A DNA stretch of 64,000 nt from JAGTVG01 sp963820995 (GCA_963820995.1 CAWGCL010000014.1:60663-124662); one strand, 5' to 3'. Shown: positions 18,319-27,673, counted from the stretch's first letter. The notes: generated from the letters alone by a model not told the origin. A program made the numbers and translations.

Positions 18319-19518
18319 TTAAAATGCTTCCTGGATACCAAAATAAATACCACGATTACCGTCATTGCCAAAACCAAGATCCATTCTCAGGTTTACTTTC
18401 TGCTTTTTATTAAACAGAAATCTCAAGCCAGCACCGTAGCTATATTTCAGGTTATTGAAACTATATTCCAGTATATTATGAGAAACATTTCCCACCCCCC
18501 CAAATACAACAAAACCCAGTCTTTTCCAGAAATACTGACGGTATTCCATCTGCAACATTCCGTAGAAGTTATCGCGATATCGTCCATTAAAATATCCACG
18601 CATTCTTTTCATACCGCCCAATGCGGGCAACTTATAAAAAGGTGTTTCACCAATAGTTGATTGCACGTAAAGGTTAAAAGCAAATACATGGTCTGGTTTG
18701 AACGAACGGAAGCCCTTTACATCCAGCTCCAACATAGCATATGTGTAGTCACTGATCCCTGGATAAAATATGATCTTAAAATATTGATATCCCCCGGAAT
18801 TTGGGAAAAAGATGTTATCCCTTGAATCCCATACCAGATCGCTGCCAAACCCGATCAGCTGACCGCCATTACTTCCAGGTAATGAATCATTCATCAGTAA
18901 TTCATTATCCATCTTATCAACTATTTCCGTATTATCATAATCGATGATCAAACCCGTACGATCCGCATAGAAAAATTCAGGGGGTACCTGAACGGTAAAC
19001 GTGGTGCTGAAAGTCTTTGCCGAGTAACTGGCATTTTCGTATTTTTCTGTATTATCTCCAATTCCCCAGTACTTGTTTACAAAAAATCCATAACTTGTCG
19101 GCAATTCGAAATAAAGTTTATTATCCAGAAAATAAAGATTCGGGCTGATGCTGATTTTGTACTGTTTATTGGTGGAATAGTATCCTCCAAACCCGATTTT
19201 TGAAGGATTAAGGTTCTTTCCGGAACCAGTATAGAATATAAATATTCCTCCGGCTCCTACTGCGAATTTTGATTCCGGTGTATAGAATACATACGGATAT
19301 GCGTTAAATGTAGACTTTTTTTTGATGCTATCATTTTCATCGTTGGAAACACTTTCTATTTCATCCATATATATAGACTCGAGAACATTAGCGGACAAGG
19401 AGTCCAGGAAGTTATCAAATGATGCGTCTTCTGTCTCATTGTCCTGGGCATAGCTGGTCTGTATAGTTTGGATTAGAAAAACACAGAACAGAATTATTAG
19501 GTATAGTTGATATTTCAC
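18319..19518 (-). CDS. Omp85/BamA-type surface-antigen barrel without POTRA domains
   Basis: 399 residues. After the signal peptide and an acidic linker (~residues 25-65) the protein goes straight into a 16-strand-like barrel: YVFYTPESKFAVGAGGIF, VWDSRDNIFFPNSGGY, GGMKRMRGYFNGRYRD (the Omp85 lid-loop type motif) and a C-terminal RMDLGFGNDGNRGIYFGI-type strand. The short N terminus has no room for POTRA domains, so it is not BamA itself. Related Bacteroidetes barrels are annotated as surface-antigen proteins of unknown cargo. Likely co-transcribed with the DUF2490 gene 35 bases upstream. Confidence 0.8.
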   Translation of the reverse strand: MKYQLYLIILFCVFLIQTIQTSYAQDNETEDASFDNFLDSLSANVLESIYMDEIESVSNDENDSIKKKSTFNAYPYVFYTPESKFAVGAGGIFIFYTGSGKNLNPSKIGFGGYYSTNKQYKISISPNLYFLDNKLYFELPTSYGFFVNKYWGIGDNTEKYENASYSAKTFSTTFTVQVPPEFFYADRTGLIIDYDNTEIVDKMDNELLMNDSLPGSNGGQLIGFGSDLVWDSRDNIFFPNSGGYQYFKIIFYPGISDYTYAMLELDVKGFRSFKPDHVFAFNLYVQSTIGETPFYKLPALGGMKRMRGYFNGRYRDNFYGMLQMEYRQYFWKRLGFVVFGGVGNVSHNILEYSFNNLKYSYGAGLRFLFNKKQKVNLRMDLGFGNDGNRGIYFGIQEAF

Positions 19519-19553
19519 AGTCTTTTAATATTTTCGGTTAAATAATCAAATAA

Positions 19554-20333
19554 TCATCGCTTATCTTCTTTATTAAATTTGTAATATACACGGAACCGGA
19601 ATATGATATCATTGGTATGGAAATCTTCGTCAATCGAGTTTCGCGTATAGTTATATCCGACAAAAAAGGCCATTTTTAACTCCGAAGAAAATTCTTTTCC
19701 AATACCCGGCATAAACCGCACCTTATCATTAAATTGTTTGGTTCCAATTAAATTCCAGTAGAACTTCATGCTTACCGGAATGTAAAAACCCTTGCCGTAT
19801 TCCCAGAAATCTCCCCTGAAACGGATGGTTATGGAAGGTTCATAGCTAACCCTTAAACCAAAGTTGTTTGACCAGTCATCGGTCTCAAATTCAAATCTTT
19901 CTTTCAATTCCACATAATGCTTGATCTGTAATCTTTCGCGGTCAGGCCAGACAAGACTGTATGCCTGATAGGGAGATATTTCCAGTCGATTAACGGTATG
20001 AATGTTAATAGCATAGAAAATATCTATCCCGGCATGAAGTTCTTCCTTGTACCGGAGTTTCTTCAATATAAATTTAGGTCTTTTGTATGAGATACGCGGG
20101 CCGACCCAGAAGCGGTACCATACGTTCGGGAATATCGTTCTGGCACCAATTGGTACATTCAAAGTAGTCCTGTCAGAGAGTTTACGACTGGGATTGAAAT
20201 CCAGCCATATTTGTTTTGTTACTGTACTGCTGGAACTGTCCTGAGCCTTGGCCTGATGAATAAGAATAAAAGCCATGAAAATTATGGCGCAAAGATATCT
20301 TATAAGCAGAATATGTGATTTTGTAAAAGCCAT
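19554..20333 (-). CDS. DUF2490 outer-membrane protein
   Basis: 259 residues with a signal peptide (cut near QAKA). The body fits DUF2490 (PF10677): KQIWLDFNPSRKLSDRTTL, WYRFWVGPRISYK, LERFEFETDDW-type central strands and a final FRFRVYYKFNKED strand. Alternating hydrophobic/polar strands indicate a small outer-membrane barrel. Function unknown. It is the first gene of the minus-strand run that continues with the Omp85-like, FadL-like and OprB-like genes. Confidence 0.75.
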   Translation of the reverse strand: MAFTKSHILLIRYLCAIIFMAFILIHQAKAQDSSSSTVTKQIWLDFNPSRKLSDRTTLNVPIGARTIFPNVWYRFWVGPRISYKRPKFILKKLRYKEELHAGIDIFYAINIHTVNRLEISPYQAYSLVWPDRERLQIKHYVELKERFEFETDDWSNNFGLRVSYEPSITIRFRGDFWEYGKGFYIPVSMKFYWNLIGTKQFNDKVRFMPGIGKEFSSELKMAFFVGYNYTRNSIDEDFHTNDIIFRFRVYYKFNKEDKR

Positions 20334-20388
20334 TTTATCCTGGAGGGATCATATTCGTGTTATTCTAAATTAAGTCATTTCATAATTC

Positions 20389-21351
20389 TCAATCAAACCA
20401 GCCATGTTTATAGAAATACCAGATAAATCCTAATGCAATGACAAACATTATCCCAAGGCTGATAAAGTATCCATGTTCCAGTTCCAGTTCCGGCATAAAC
20501 TTAAAGTTCATGCCATAAATTCCTGCTAATAAAGTGAGGGGAACAAATATGGCTTGTATGATGGTCAAAAAATTTAGCCGCTTATTGGATTTATCCTGGA
20601 GCAAAAGGTGATAGTGATCATGAAGGGAATCCAGTCTATCTTGTGTCTTCGATAATGAAACTTCCAGGATACTTATATTTTTCTCTAGTTCGGCGAAGTA
20701 AAGCTTGTACGGACTTTCCTTGTCAAGAATGTTTTTTGCAGGTGGAAAGCTTAATGAGAAATGAAGTTTTTCCAGCACCCTTCCAAAGTCGGATAAATGC
20801 GACTTTGAATACAGAAATTCATCCGGATCTATATCCCGGAAATTTTTATCAAAATCTTTTGCGATATCCTCTATTTCTTCCCGGTACGAAATAATCAGTT
20901 TACCATATGCTGATAGAATTTCATTTACCAATAGAAAGACCAGATGGATGATTTCAATATTTCTGCTTGTTTCAAGTACTTTGTCAACGGATTCATGAAA
21001 TTCTTTAAATAGTCTATCCTCTCCATCATGAATGAGGATGAGAATATTTTTATACAGTATAACACTAAGATACTTTGCAGGAGGTTTAGATTGTGATGAG
21101 AAGAAAGCCAGTTCACCGTAAGCTACATCGTTTATATAATCAAAACGAATATGCTCCGAGGGATTTTGGATATAGTCTAATAAATCCTCATTAAATCCAA
21201 AGGATTGTATGTCTTTGGCCGCTTCGGTTCTGTCACTTGTAGTGATTTCGTACAGATAAATGGAGGATTTATTAATCTTATGTTTGTCAAAGTCTCCATT
21301 AGGGATTTCATAAACCAAATTATCTTGTAATTCGTATACTTTCTTTTCCAT
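20389..21351 (-). CDS. corA: CorA-family magnesium/divalent cation transporter
   Basis: 320 residues: a long cytoplasmic alpha/beta and helical N-terminal domain, then two membrane helices at the C terminus (~260-285 and ~293-314). The selectivity motif is present as AGIYGMNFKFMPELE near residue 280 (GMN). The family forms a pentameric Mg/Co/Ni channel gated by cytoplasmic Mg. A striking double palindrome sits 30-59 bases before the start, pointing to specific regulation. Confidence 0.93.
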   Translation of the reverse strand: MEKKVYELQDNLVYEIPNGDFDKHKINKSSIYLYEITTSDRTEAAKDIQSFGFNEDLLDYIQNPSEHIRFDYINDVAYGELAFFSSQSKPPAKYLSVILYKNILILIHDGEDRLFKEFHESVDKVLETSRNIEIIHLVFLLVNEILSAYGKLIISYREEIEDIAKDFDKNFRDIDPDEFLYSKSHLSDFGRVLEKLHFSLSFPPAKNILDKESPYKLYFAELEKNISILEVSLSKTQDRLDSLHDHYHLLLQDKSNKRLNFLTIIQAIFVPLTLLAGIYGMNFKFMPELELEHGYFISLGIMFVIALGFIWYFYKHGWFD

Positions 21352-21380
21352 ATTTATTTAAAATTCTATATAAAGAGCAT

Positions 21381-21410
21381 TTACCGGTAAGGTCTGGGTC
21401 TTACCGGTAA
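21381..21410. promoter_or_regulatory. Double palindrome upstream of corA
   Basis: Two copies of the 10-base palindrome TTACCGGTAA are separated by a short spacer; together they form an 11-base inverted repeat around GTCTGGGT. No T tract follows on either strand, so this looks like a binding site for a dimeric regulator rather than a terminator. It lies 30-59 bases before the corA start. Confidence 0.6.
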
Positions 21411-21517
21411 TGGCCTTCATGGAAAGAGCATGTTATCCTGATTCCATGTACTGTTTTTCTAATTTATATTCAGGTTTCTAAATCCTGAAGATATCTACAT
21501 GCCGATAACCGCATATC

Positions 21518-23080
21518 TTATTGCATCAACTCAATCTCACCGGGTCGCCATGTTTTATCTATCCATGGAGCCAAAGGACCATAAGCGCGAAGAATAATGA
21601 ACCAACTCTTACCTGGAATAGATTGCACCCAATTGCCTTCATCAACTCCGTTAGGTAAAGTAGGGGCAAAAATAACATCAATAGATCCATCCTTATTTTC
21701 TTTTACTTTTCCGCTTAAGCTGTTGATGCCGGCAAATTTCTGATCAGTCTGAAGCATACATCTTGTTTGTGGGTCATAAATAGTTACAGACCAGTTATCT
21801 TTAACCGGGAAGTTTGGTGGCAAATGTAATTTGTAGGTCTTTGATCCATCTAAAACTATGTGCTCTGAGTCTAATCCTGCGATACCATACTGTGATCCGG
21901 CACCTGGTTTAGTTAATGCCATAGCAGGGGTTACACAAACCGCATTAAAATGCATCCATAGTCGAGAATCCATTCGACGAGCCCCGTCTTTCAGAAAGTA
22001 AGTATCGTTATCTGCAAAAGCCATTACCCATTCACTTTTGGTATCCGGATAGTAGTAGTGACCTGGATCGCGAGGTTCAATGGTATTTGCGCGAGCATAA
22101 GCGTTTCCAATATCAACGGCCTCCGTTAATAATTTCTTCATGCGCTCATCCGGATTAAATGGTTGGCCTTTAACAATACCTAATGATCGTAGAATTCCCA
22201 GGTTTTCCGCATCGTAAAAACCTTCAGGTTCTTCCTGTATGATTTGGTTCAGGTCTTCGAAGAAAGTATAGTCATTGGGGGCAACGGTATTGTAATATAC
22301 ACCCGACATATTTTTGAATTCCATTTCTGGCGGATTGTCTTTTTGCGATAATGGATACACTTTAAGGTTTTCCTTAATCCGGGTAGCAGCAGCTTCAACA
22401 CCGGTTTTGGTGTAGCCCCGCATAAAATTCCAAACATTATAGGTGTTTGATTGATACACATAGTAACCTTCCGGCACATCCCCGTCGTATCCCGGAGGAA
22501 GCACCAGATATTTTCCACCTTGCCCCTTGTCAGGACCAGCAGCTCCCATATCGGTAATATATCTAAAAGCAGCATCATCTAAAATACCCAAAACACCAGG
22601 AGGAATTTCAATAACAGTAGGACCGTCATTCTTAAGGTCGAGAAAACCCCAGGTATAAAGGGATGTGTTGTTGTAAGTAAGTGCCAATGACTTGGAGTCG
22701 CCCAACTGCTCCCAAATCAATATTTGATTGCTTTTACCCATTCCCATATCACGATTCCCTTTTCGGAGATTGTATAAAGAAACAGCTGGGGTCATATTGA
22801 TAAATGCCTGCACTGCACGGGCACGATCCACATAATCGTATACCGCATCAATTGTTTTACGATTGGGTACACCATCGAAAAATTCCAATGTTCCAATTGG
22901 TGACTCTATTTTATCCGGTGTAGTTATACTTTCCGGAATGGGTGTGGTCATTTTCATGACCGGTTCCTGGGTGATCATTTTTATATCAGGTGATTGCGCC
23001 ATTACCCAGGGCAATATGCTCAAAAGAAAAATAATTGATAAAAAGGATCTGATAATTGATTTTGTTTTCATTTTATTCAT
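21518..23080 (-). CDS. DUF1254/DUF1214 secreted protein (copy 1)
   Basis: 520 residues; the signal peptide ends ILPWVMA and would also fit a start at 23071. Two domains: DUF1254 (~60-200; IGTLEFFDGVPN, DRARAVQAFINMTPAVS) and DUF1214 (~380-520; YKLHLPPNFPVKDNWSVTIY, LQTDQ, WVQSIPGKSWFI, TWRPGEIELMQ). The family has no established activity; the conserved tail YGP...W.DKTWRP is shared by all copies in this window. A promoter with a TATGTTTG -7 box lies upstream and corA follows downstream. It is the most isolated of the six intact copies. Confidence 0.88.
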   Translation of the reverse strand: MNKMKTKSIIRSFLSIIFLLSILPWVMAQSPDIKMITQEPVMKMTTPIPESITTPDKIESPIGTLEFFDGVPNRKTIDAVYDYVDRARAVQAFINMTPAVSLYNLRKGNRDMGMGKSNQILIWEQLGDSKSLALTYNNTSLYTWGFLDLKNDGPTVIEIPPGVLGILDDAAFRYITDMGAAGPDKGQGGKYLVLPPGYDGDVPEGYYVYQSNTYNVWNFMRGYTKTGVEAAATRIKENLKVYPLSQKDNPPEMEFKNMSGVYYNTVAPNDYTFFEDLNQIIQEEPEGFYDAENLGILRSLGIVKGQPFNPDERMKKLLTEAVDIGNAYARANTIEPRDPGHYYYPDTKSEWVMAFADNDTYFLKDGARRMDSRLWMHFNAVCVTPAMALTKPGAGSQYGIAGLDSEHIVLDGSKTYKLHLPPNFPVKDNWSVTIYDPQTRCMLQTDQKFAGINSLSGKVKENKDGSIDVIFAPTLPNGVDEGNWVQSIPGKSWFIILRAYGPLAPWIDKTWRPGEIELMQ

Positions 23081-23118
23081 TTTTTGGATTACAGATAGTT
23101 AATTGTCATTTATCTTAT

Positions 23119-23172
23119 CAAACATATGGATTTATTGGAATAATAATCAATACGTCTAAAGGCGAAAAAAAG
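23119..23172 (-). promoter_or_regulatory. Promoter of DUF1254 copy 1 with upstream element
   Basis: On the minus strand TATGTTTG (23126-23119) matches the -7 consensus, with TTG of ATTGATTAT 21 bases upstream as -33 box. Directly before it is CTTTTTTTCGCCTTTAG, similar in place and sequence to the element upstream of the promoters at 25664 and 41209. Confidence 0.55.
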
Positions 23173-23270
23173 TAGAAAAATGATTGTATAGTAACATGAA
23201 AAGCTCAATATGGCATTTTTGATACCATTATTTATTGTTCAATCCAATTTGTATATTGAAAAATGATGAA

Positions 23271-24185
23271 CTAAAAAGAAAAATTCAATCCAATTGCAGG
23301 TCCCCTGAAGTTATAGTTTACCTCAACATCAATGTTTTCTTGAGGAAACAAGGCTTTAACATCAAATTCCTGATAACCGATACTTATACCAAACCACGTT
23401 TTTGGTTTAAATTCAAGTCCTAATGTGAGGTCATAAAGTGATTCATTCATTGCATTAACACGAAACCCGAAAAATCCTACACTTCCATTCAACAAGAGCC
23501 AATCCTTAAGCTTGAAATGTGCAACTAATCCAAAATTCGGGAATGGCAATAAGGGGTCATCGGCAGCATCGATGTTCCCTATATCAGACTGGACTCCAAG
23601 ATCAAGGTACATGACAATTATATTGAAATAAACACCAAGAAAAACATCAGGCTTTTTCAGGAGTGACAATATGTATCCAAAGCTAAACATTTGTGTATTA
23701 AAATATATCTGACTGGTTGTCCCGGCCGGAATAGTATCCTCGAAAAAGATCAGATCCTGGTTGAATGTTTTAGTTTGGGTCCTGTTTAAACCATAATATT
23801 GCGCAAAGATACCACTATTGGGTGTGATACGGCCAAGGAATGAACAAAAGAGCATATTTTTATGGTCGGGAAGTTTCAAATGTTCCTCCAAACCAATAGT
23901 AGCAGAAATAATCCCTCCAGGTCTGTTAAATGTAACATCTGTTTTCAGGGTTGCATACATCAGCAAGGTCTGTATAAAATATTTCTGATTATTCTGATGA
24001 GCCTGTTGACGCCATTCTTTTCTCTCTATTTTTTTTGTCTGTTTTTTAGAGAGGCTATCTGCTGAATTCTGCAGGCTGTCCGCTAGAAGTATTCCGGAAG
24101 TTTCTTCCCCCTCTTCTGCTATTGAAAAAGTGCATGATATAAAAATTAATACCACAGAAAATAATAGATGTTGTTGTCCATTCAT
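23271..24185 (-). CDS. Predicted outer-membrane barrel protein
   Basis: 304 residues with an N-terminal signal peptide (about 23 residues), a Lys-rich linker (KKQTKKIERKEW) and then alternating beta strands to a C-terminal aromatic residue (GPAIGLNFSF), the usual ending of an outer-membrane barrel. Segments such as NTQMFSFGYILSLLKKPDVF look like transmembrane strands. No family recognised. Its position between DUF1254 copy 1 and another barrel gene suggests a surface role in the same island. Confidence 0.65.
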   Translation of the reverse strand: MNGQQHLLFSVVLIFISCTFSIAEEGEETSGILLADSLQNSADSLSKKQTKKIERKEWRQQAHQNNQKYFIQTLLMYATLKTDVTFNRPGGIISATIGLEEHLKLPDHKNMLFCSFLGRITPNSGIFAQYYGLNRTQTKTFNQDLIFFEDTIPAGTTSQIYFNTQMFSFGYILSLLKKPDVFLGVYFNIIVMYLDLGVQSDIGNIDAADDPLLPFPNFGLVAHFKLKDWLLLNGSVGFFGFRVNAMNESLYDLTLGLEFKPKTWFGISIGYQEFDVKALFPQENIDVEVNYNFRGPAIGLNFSF

Positions 24186-24359
24186 ACGAAGGGGTTATTA
24201 TACTAAAGATATTAAAATGTATCCTATGTTTAGTATAAATACTTTGAAAAAGAACGATTCATGTCATCCAAAAAAACACAGCCTCAACAACGACGGAAAA
24301 TGTTTCTTTGAATGCGTTTGACTTTTGTTAATGTTTGGGGGCATTTCCTTTTTTAAAAT

Positions 24360-25145
24360 TTAGAACTGGGTATTTATACCAAAGAAAAATTGAAGTTGAG
24401 GTTGACCATCCCCATAATGCAATACAGTAAACTGCGGTTCAGCAAATAGATTGAATATCAATTTGTCTGTTTTTAACACTTTGCCAAGGCCCAGACCAAA
24501 TGGCACATTATAATACCCATTTTCAAGGTTAAATTGCATTATACCACTAGATCTCAGATACGTTCCACCTCCGAGTTGCCAAATACCAAATACCTGAACG
24601 GCCATGAAATTGGTTTTATCCCGATTTTCATTGCCAGCAAAGGAAGTCTGCCACGTAACCAAACCACCGATCTGCAATTGCGGTGAAACTACCTGAAAAG
24701 CTATAAGCGCAAGGCCTGCCTGCCATTTGCCACTGCCAAGGGTCTCATCAGTTGCTGTTGGTGCTGCAATCAATGGGCCGACGCCTAATGTGGTTTTAGC
24801 ATTCTTAACAGCAAGATAAGCTGCAAAGGCGTTTAGGTCACCTAGGCCGGACTTACTTGACTGGTCAGATGTGGGAACCGTTGATAATGGGAGTGATGCC
24901 CTGATCAAAAACCGGCCTACAGGTTGCGCGTAACGAAACCATAAGGTATTAGAAGTTGCATCCGGCAGGCCAGATAAATTGGGCACATAATAATTATGTA
25001 TATTGAATGTTTTTATACTTGCTAAAGGATTATTAGCTTTTGCCACGTCGTCGGCACTCACTCCTTCCTGGGCCATTACTGTTGTTTTTATACCGGTTAA
25101 CATGAGGAGTGAAATAATGACGGAAAATAATTGTTTTGTTTTCAT
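24360..25145 (-). CDS. Outer-membrane barrel of the DUF1254-island family (copy A)
   Basis: 261 residues. The signal peptide is cut after TVMA; the mature start is DVAKANNPLASIKTFNIHN. It resembles the 265-residue protein at 44634: both begin with a helix ending NP(L/I)A, share a GLGD strand, GVGPL/VF.IAAPTATD-type segment (GPxxxxPTATD), SGKWQAG/KKWSAG, and end in an aromatic residue. This layout is seen in proteins annotated as neuromedin-U-like or transporter-like barrels. Likely a passive outer-membrane protein serving the island. Confidence 0.65.
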   Translation of the reverse strand: MKTKQLFSVIISLLMLTGIKTTVMAQEGVSADDVAKANNPLASIKTFNIHNYYVPNLSGLPDATSNTLWFRYAQPVGRFLIRASLPLSTVPTSDQSSKSGLGDLNAFAAYLAVKNAKTTLGVGPLIAAPTATDETLGSGKWQAGLALIAFQVVSPQLQIGGLVTWQTSFAGNENRDKTNFMAVQVFGIWQLGGGTYLRSSGIMQFNLENGYYNVPFGLGLGKVLKTDKLIFNLFAEPQFTVLHYGDGQPQLQFFFGINTQF

Positions 25146-25169
25146 AAGCTTAATTTAGGATTTAGGTTA

Positions 25170-25364
25170 TTAATTCGTTTTTATACGGGAATATTCATCA
25201 TAAAGCTTGTTTAAAAGCATATAACTTCTTTCTTCTACACGGTTACAGATCAATTGGTTAATCATTATTTGTTTCCCACAATTTATGGTTTCTGCCAAAA
25301 AGTACATTCTTGCAATCGTATTGGGTAAGCCTTGTAACTTCTTCTGCTTCCCGGATCTTTTCAT
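25170..25364 (-). CDS. Small basic hypothetical protein
   Basis: 64 residues, basic N terminus (MKRSGKQKKLQ), helical and soluble-looking. Its ATG overlaps the stop of the gene before it by four bases (ATGA), which supports translation as part of a small operon. No family recognised; it could be a chance frame. Confidence 0.35.
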   Translation of the reverse strand: MKRSGKQKKLQGLPNTIARMYFLAETINCGKQIMINQLICNRVEERSYMLLNKLYDEYSRIKTN

Positions 25365-25651
25365 GCTTCATTTCCAGGAGAAAAAATCAAATTCCGCGTT
25401 TTAGCCATCTTTGATTTTATAGCATCCAACGCAACCAGGATATAAATGATTGGAAATACGGTAGTAAGGAATATGGAAACAGGGATAAAGTTAAAGTTCT
25501 CCAGAAAAACCCGGTCAGAATTCAAATGCGTAATGGAATCTATATTTTTCTCGTCAATGACACTTTTATATTCGCGCATAGGAATGATTTTACATTCCTT
25601 ATGCCTGTAATTGAGTTTTATACCTGATCGATGAATTGATACCGTTTTCAT
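25361..25651 (-). CDS. Small hypothetical protein with one membrane helix
   Basis: About 96 residues from the ATG at 25651 (MKTVSIHRSGIKLNYRH). The second half has a membrane helix (FIPVSIFLTTVFPIIYILVAL) and a basic tail. A convincing promoter with the same upstream element as DUF1254 promoters precedes it, which argues that it is real and part of the regulated set. Overlaps the next small gene by four bases. Confidence 0.45.
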   Translation of the reverse strand: MKTVSIHRSGIKLNYRHKECKIIPMREYKSVIDEKNIDSITHLNSDRVFLENFNFIPVSIFLTTVFPIIYILVALDAIKSKMAKTRNLIFSPGNEA

Positions 25652-25663
25652 TTTTTCAACATC

Positions 25664-25715
25664 TAAAATTAGGCATACTAAATGCAAAATCAATTCTACT
25701 TTAGTAGCAAAAAAG
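25664..25715 (-). promoter_or_regulatory. Promoter with shared upstream element
   Basis: The minus strand reads CTTTTTTGCTACTAAAGT (25715-25698), then ATTGATTTT (-33 TTG), then TAATTTTA (25671-25664) about 20 bases further as a -7 box. The first 18 bases are identical to the element at 41245-41262. Confidence 0.6.
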
Positions 25716-25833
25716 AGTAATTATGAGCCTTATTTTAAAAAGTTATCCGGACAATCAAAAAATATATCTGTAGGTCAGGTATTAGTTCCTAACTATTAGA
25801 AAGCACAAATTATCCTAAATATACTAAACAAGT

Positions 25834-26910
25834 TTAATCTTCAATGTCAGGGATTTCCCCTTTTTCCGACAGAAGTATAGCCAGGTACCGGGTTGAAGGT
25901 AACTGGCTAAGGATGATGACCAAAACAGCCGTCACAGGCACAGCTAAAATCATACCTACTATGCCCCAAATCATTCCCCAGAAGGCCAGTGCAACGATAA
26001 CTGTGACTGGACCAAGGTTTGTACCTTTCCCCATCATCTTAGGTTCGACAAAATTTCCCAGTATGATCTGCACACCTTCCATGGCGGCAAAAACATAAAC
26101 AAATTGCATAAGATCCCCTTTGATTAAAACCGCAAAAATGGCCGGGAAAATAGACGAAATTAGAGGTCCTATATAGGGGATAAAATTCAACATGAAAATC
26201 AGGAATGACCACAATAATGCATAATCAACTCCCATAATCAGGAGAATAACATAACTTACACCTCCTGTAATCAAGCTGATGGCTGTTTTCTGCCAGATAA
26301 AAGAGCGAATGGACGCACTGATTTGCTGCATATTGTTGACGAATTTTTGAAATTGTTTTCCTTTTTCAGGAAATAATTTCTCCAACTTCAATCTTTGCGT
26401 AGCATCTTCCATAATGAAGAAAATCACATAGACAACTACGACAGCAAAATTGGCCAGGATGCCGGAAAGTGAATTGATAAGCCCTGTTGCCATACCGGCA
26501 AGGTCAAGACCATTGATCCACTTTTGAATATACTCAGCATATTTCGGATCATTGATTAATGCACTTGCATTTCCATACGATTCATTCAGTTTTGCCATAT
26601 ATTCGGGCATCGATGCTACAATGCCTTCAAGATTTCTGATCAGCATTTCTGCTATCAAAAAAGTTACAATCAAAATAATGAGGAAAGCCAGCGTGCTACT
26701 TATTGCTGAAGGAAGTGACTTTCCATTTATTTTGATCTTTTCGATGGCAAGTTTTACCTGATTGATGATGAACCAAACCAGAAAAGCGACAACAAAAGGC
26801 TTTAAAATGCCGTCAAAATAAAGCAAGCCAATAATTGCCAGAGTGATTGTGGCGAAACTGAAAAATACAGAAGATGAGCTTGTTTTCGGGATTAAAGATG
26901 AATTTTCCAT
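25834..26910 (-). CDS. AI-2E/PerM-family transporter
   Basis: 358 residues with about eight membrane helices in the AI-2E family arrangement: a short first pair, a long amphipathic segment (IVASMPEYMAKLNESYGNAS), helices around VVVYVIFFIMED, then the conserved FIPYIGPLISSIFPAIFAVL and the ending GNFVEPKMMGKGTNLGPV. Members export autoinducer-2 or act as sodium/proton antiporters; the substrate of this one is not known. It separates the small genes from the chimera at 26953. Confidence 0.88.
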   Translation of the reverse strand: MENSSLIPKTSSSSVFFSFATITLAIIGLLYFDGILKPFVVAFLVWFIINQVKLAIEKIKINGKSLPSAISSTLAFLIILIVTFLIAEMLIRNLEGIVASMPEYMAKLNESYGNASALINDPKYAEYIQKWINGLDLAGMATGLINSLSGILANFAVVVVYVIFFIMEDATQRLKLEKLFPEKGKQFQKFVNNMQQISASIRSFIWQKTAISLITGGVSYVILLIMGVDYALLWSFLIFMLNFIPYIGPLISSIFPAIFAVLIKGDLMQFVYVFAAMEGVQIILGNFVEPKMMGKGTNLGPVTVIVALAFWGMIWGIVGMILAVPVTAVLVIILSQLPSTRYLAILLSEKGEIPDIED

Positions 26911-26952
26911 TGACTTACTTTTAAAGATTGATTTATTATTCTGCTTTTCAGA

Positions 26953-27606
26953 TTATTTTACAAGTATCACAGTGCTTGGTCTCCATTTACCGTCAATCCA
27001 TGGTTGTGTTGGACCGTACATACGTAAGCACACAAAGAAACTTTTGCCGGGTACGGTTTGCAACCAATTACTTTCTTTTCCCTTAGGTGCCTCTGGTCCA
27101 AAATAAAGGGTGTAGGAACCGTCTTTGTTTTTCTCCATACCTTTCGTATAAGTATCTAAAGTTGGGAATTTCTGATCGGTTTGTAACTGTGAACGTGTTT
27201 GCGTATCATACAAGGTAATTGCCCAAAAATCAGCCACAGGTACATCAGGAGAAAGCGTCATTTTATAGTTTTGATCACCTCTTAAAATTTGTTTATCAGA
27301 ATCGAGCGATGCAAATACATATTCAGAACCTTTTCCTGCTCCCGGAGCCTTAGCCATTACCGGAGTAACTACGATACAGTTGTAATGATAATATATTTGG
27401 CATTCTATTTTACGGGCACTCGCTTCTATCCAGGATGCATCGTGGTCGGCAAAAGGTACAACCCAAGCAGCTTCTTTATCTCCCCAGCCTACATTATCGG
27501 CCAGCATGATTACTACATTGGGCTTTTTGCTTTTCTGTGCTTGCATTGGAATAATCAATCCAATGATAAAAAAGCCAGTTAATAGAATACTAAGTGATTT
27601 TTTCAT
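26953..27606 (-). CDS. Chimera: arylsulfatase N terminus joined in frame to a DUF1214 domain
   Basis: 217 residues from two unrelated genes. Residues 1-24 are a signal peptide of the island type (SILLTGFFIIGLIIPMQAQ). Residues ~25-42 read KKPNVVIMLADNVGWGD, the invariant opening of sulfatases. From KEAAWVVPFADHDASW on, the sequence is the C-terminal third of a DUF1254/1214 protein (YKMTLSPDVPVADFWAITLY, LQTDQKFPT, WLQTVPGKSFFV, DGKWRPSTVILVK). A deletion between a sulfatase gene and a DUF1254 gene explains this; the junction is around 27472-27482. The frame is open, so a secreted DUF1214-only protein may be made. DUF1254 domain and sulfatase active site are absent. Confidence 0.85.
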   Translation of the reverse strand: MKKSLSILLTGFFIIGLIIPMQAQKSKKPNVVIMLADNVGWGDKEAAWVVPFADHDASWIEASARKIECQIYYHYNCIVVTPVMAKAPGAGKGSEYVFASLDSDKQILRGDQNYKMTLSPDVPVADFWAITLYDTQTRSQLQTDQKFPTLDTYTKGMEKNKDGSYTLYFGPEAPKGKESNWLQTVPGKSFFVCLRMYGPTQPWIDGKWRPSTVILVK

Positions 27607-27620
27607 TTCTATAGTTCTAT

Positions 27621-27660
27621 CGTCATTGCAGTCCCGAAACTAAGGGACTCGCAATGACGG
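27621..27660. repeat. Short palindromic repeat with GTCATTGC/GCAATGAC ends
   Basis: CGTCATTGC...GCAATGACGG with an inner AGTCCC/GGGACT pair forms a hairpin of about 40 bases. The ends match the larger element at 42863-42976, a type of intergenic repeat common in many bacterial genomes. It lies between the DUF1254 copy 2 stop and the start of the chimera. Confidence 0.75.
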
Positions 27661-27673
27661 TGTTATCATTTTT

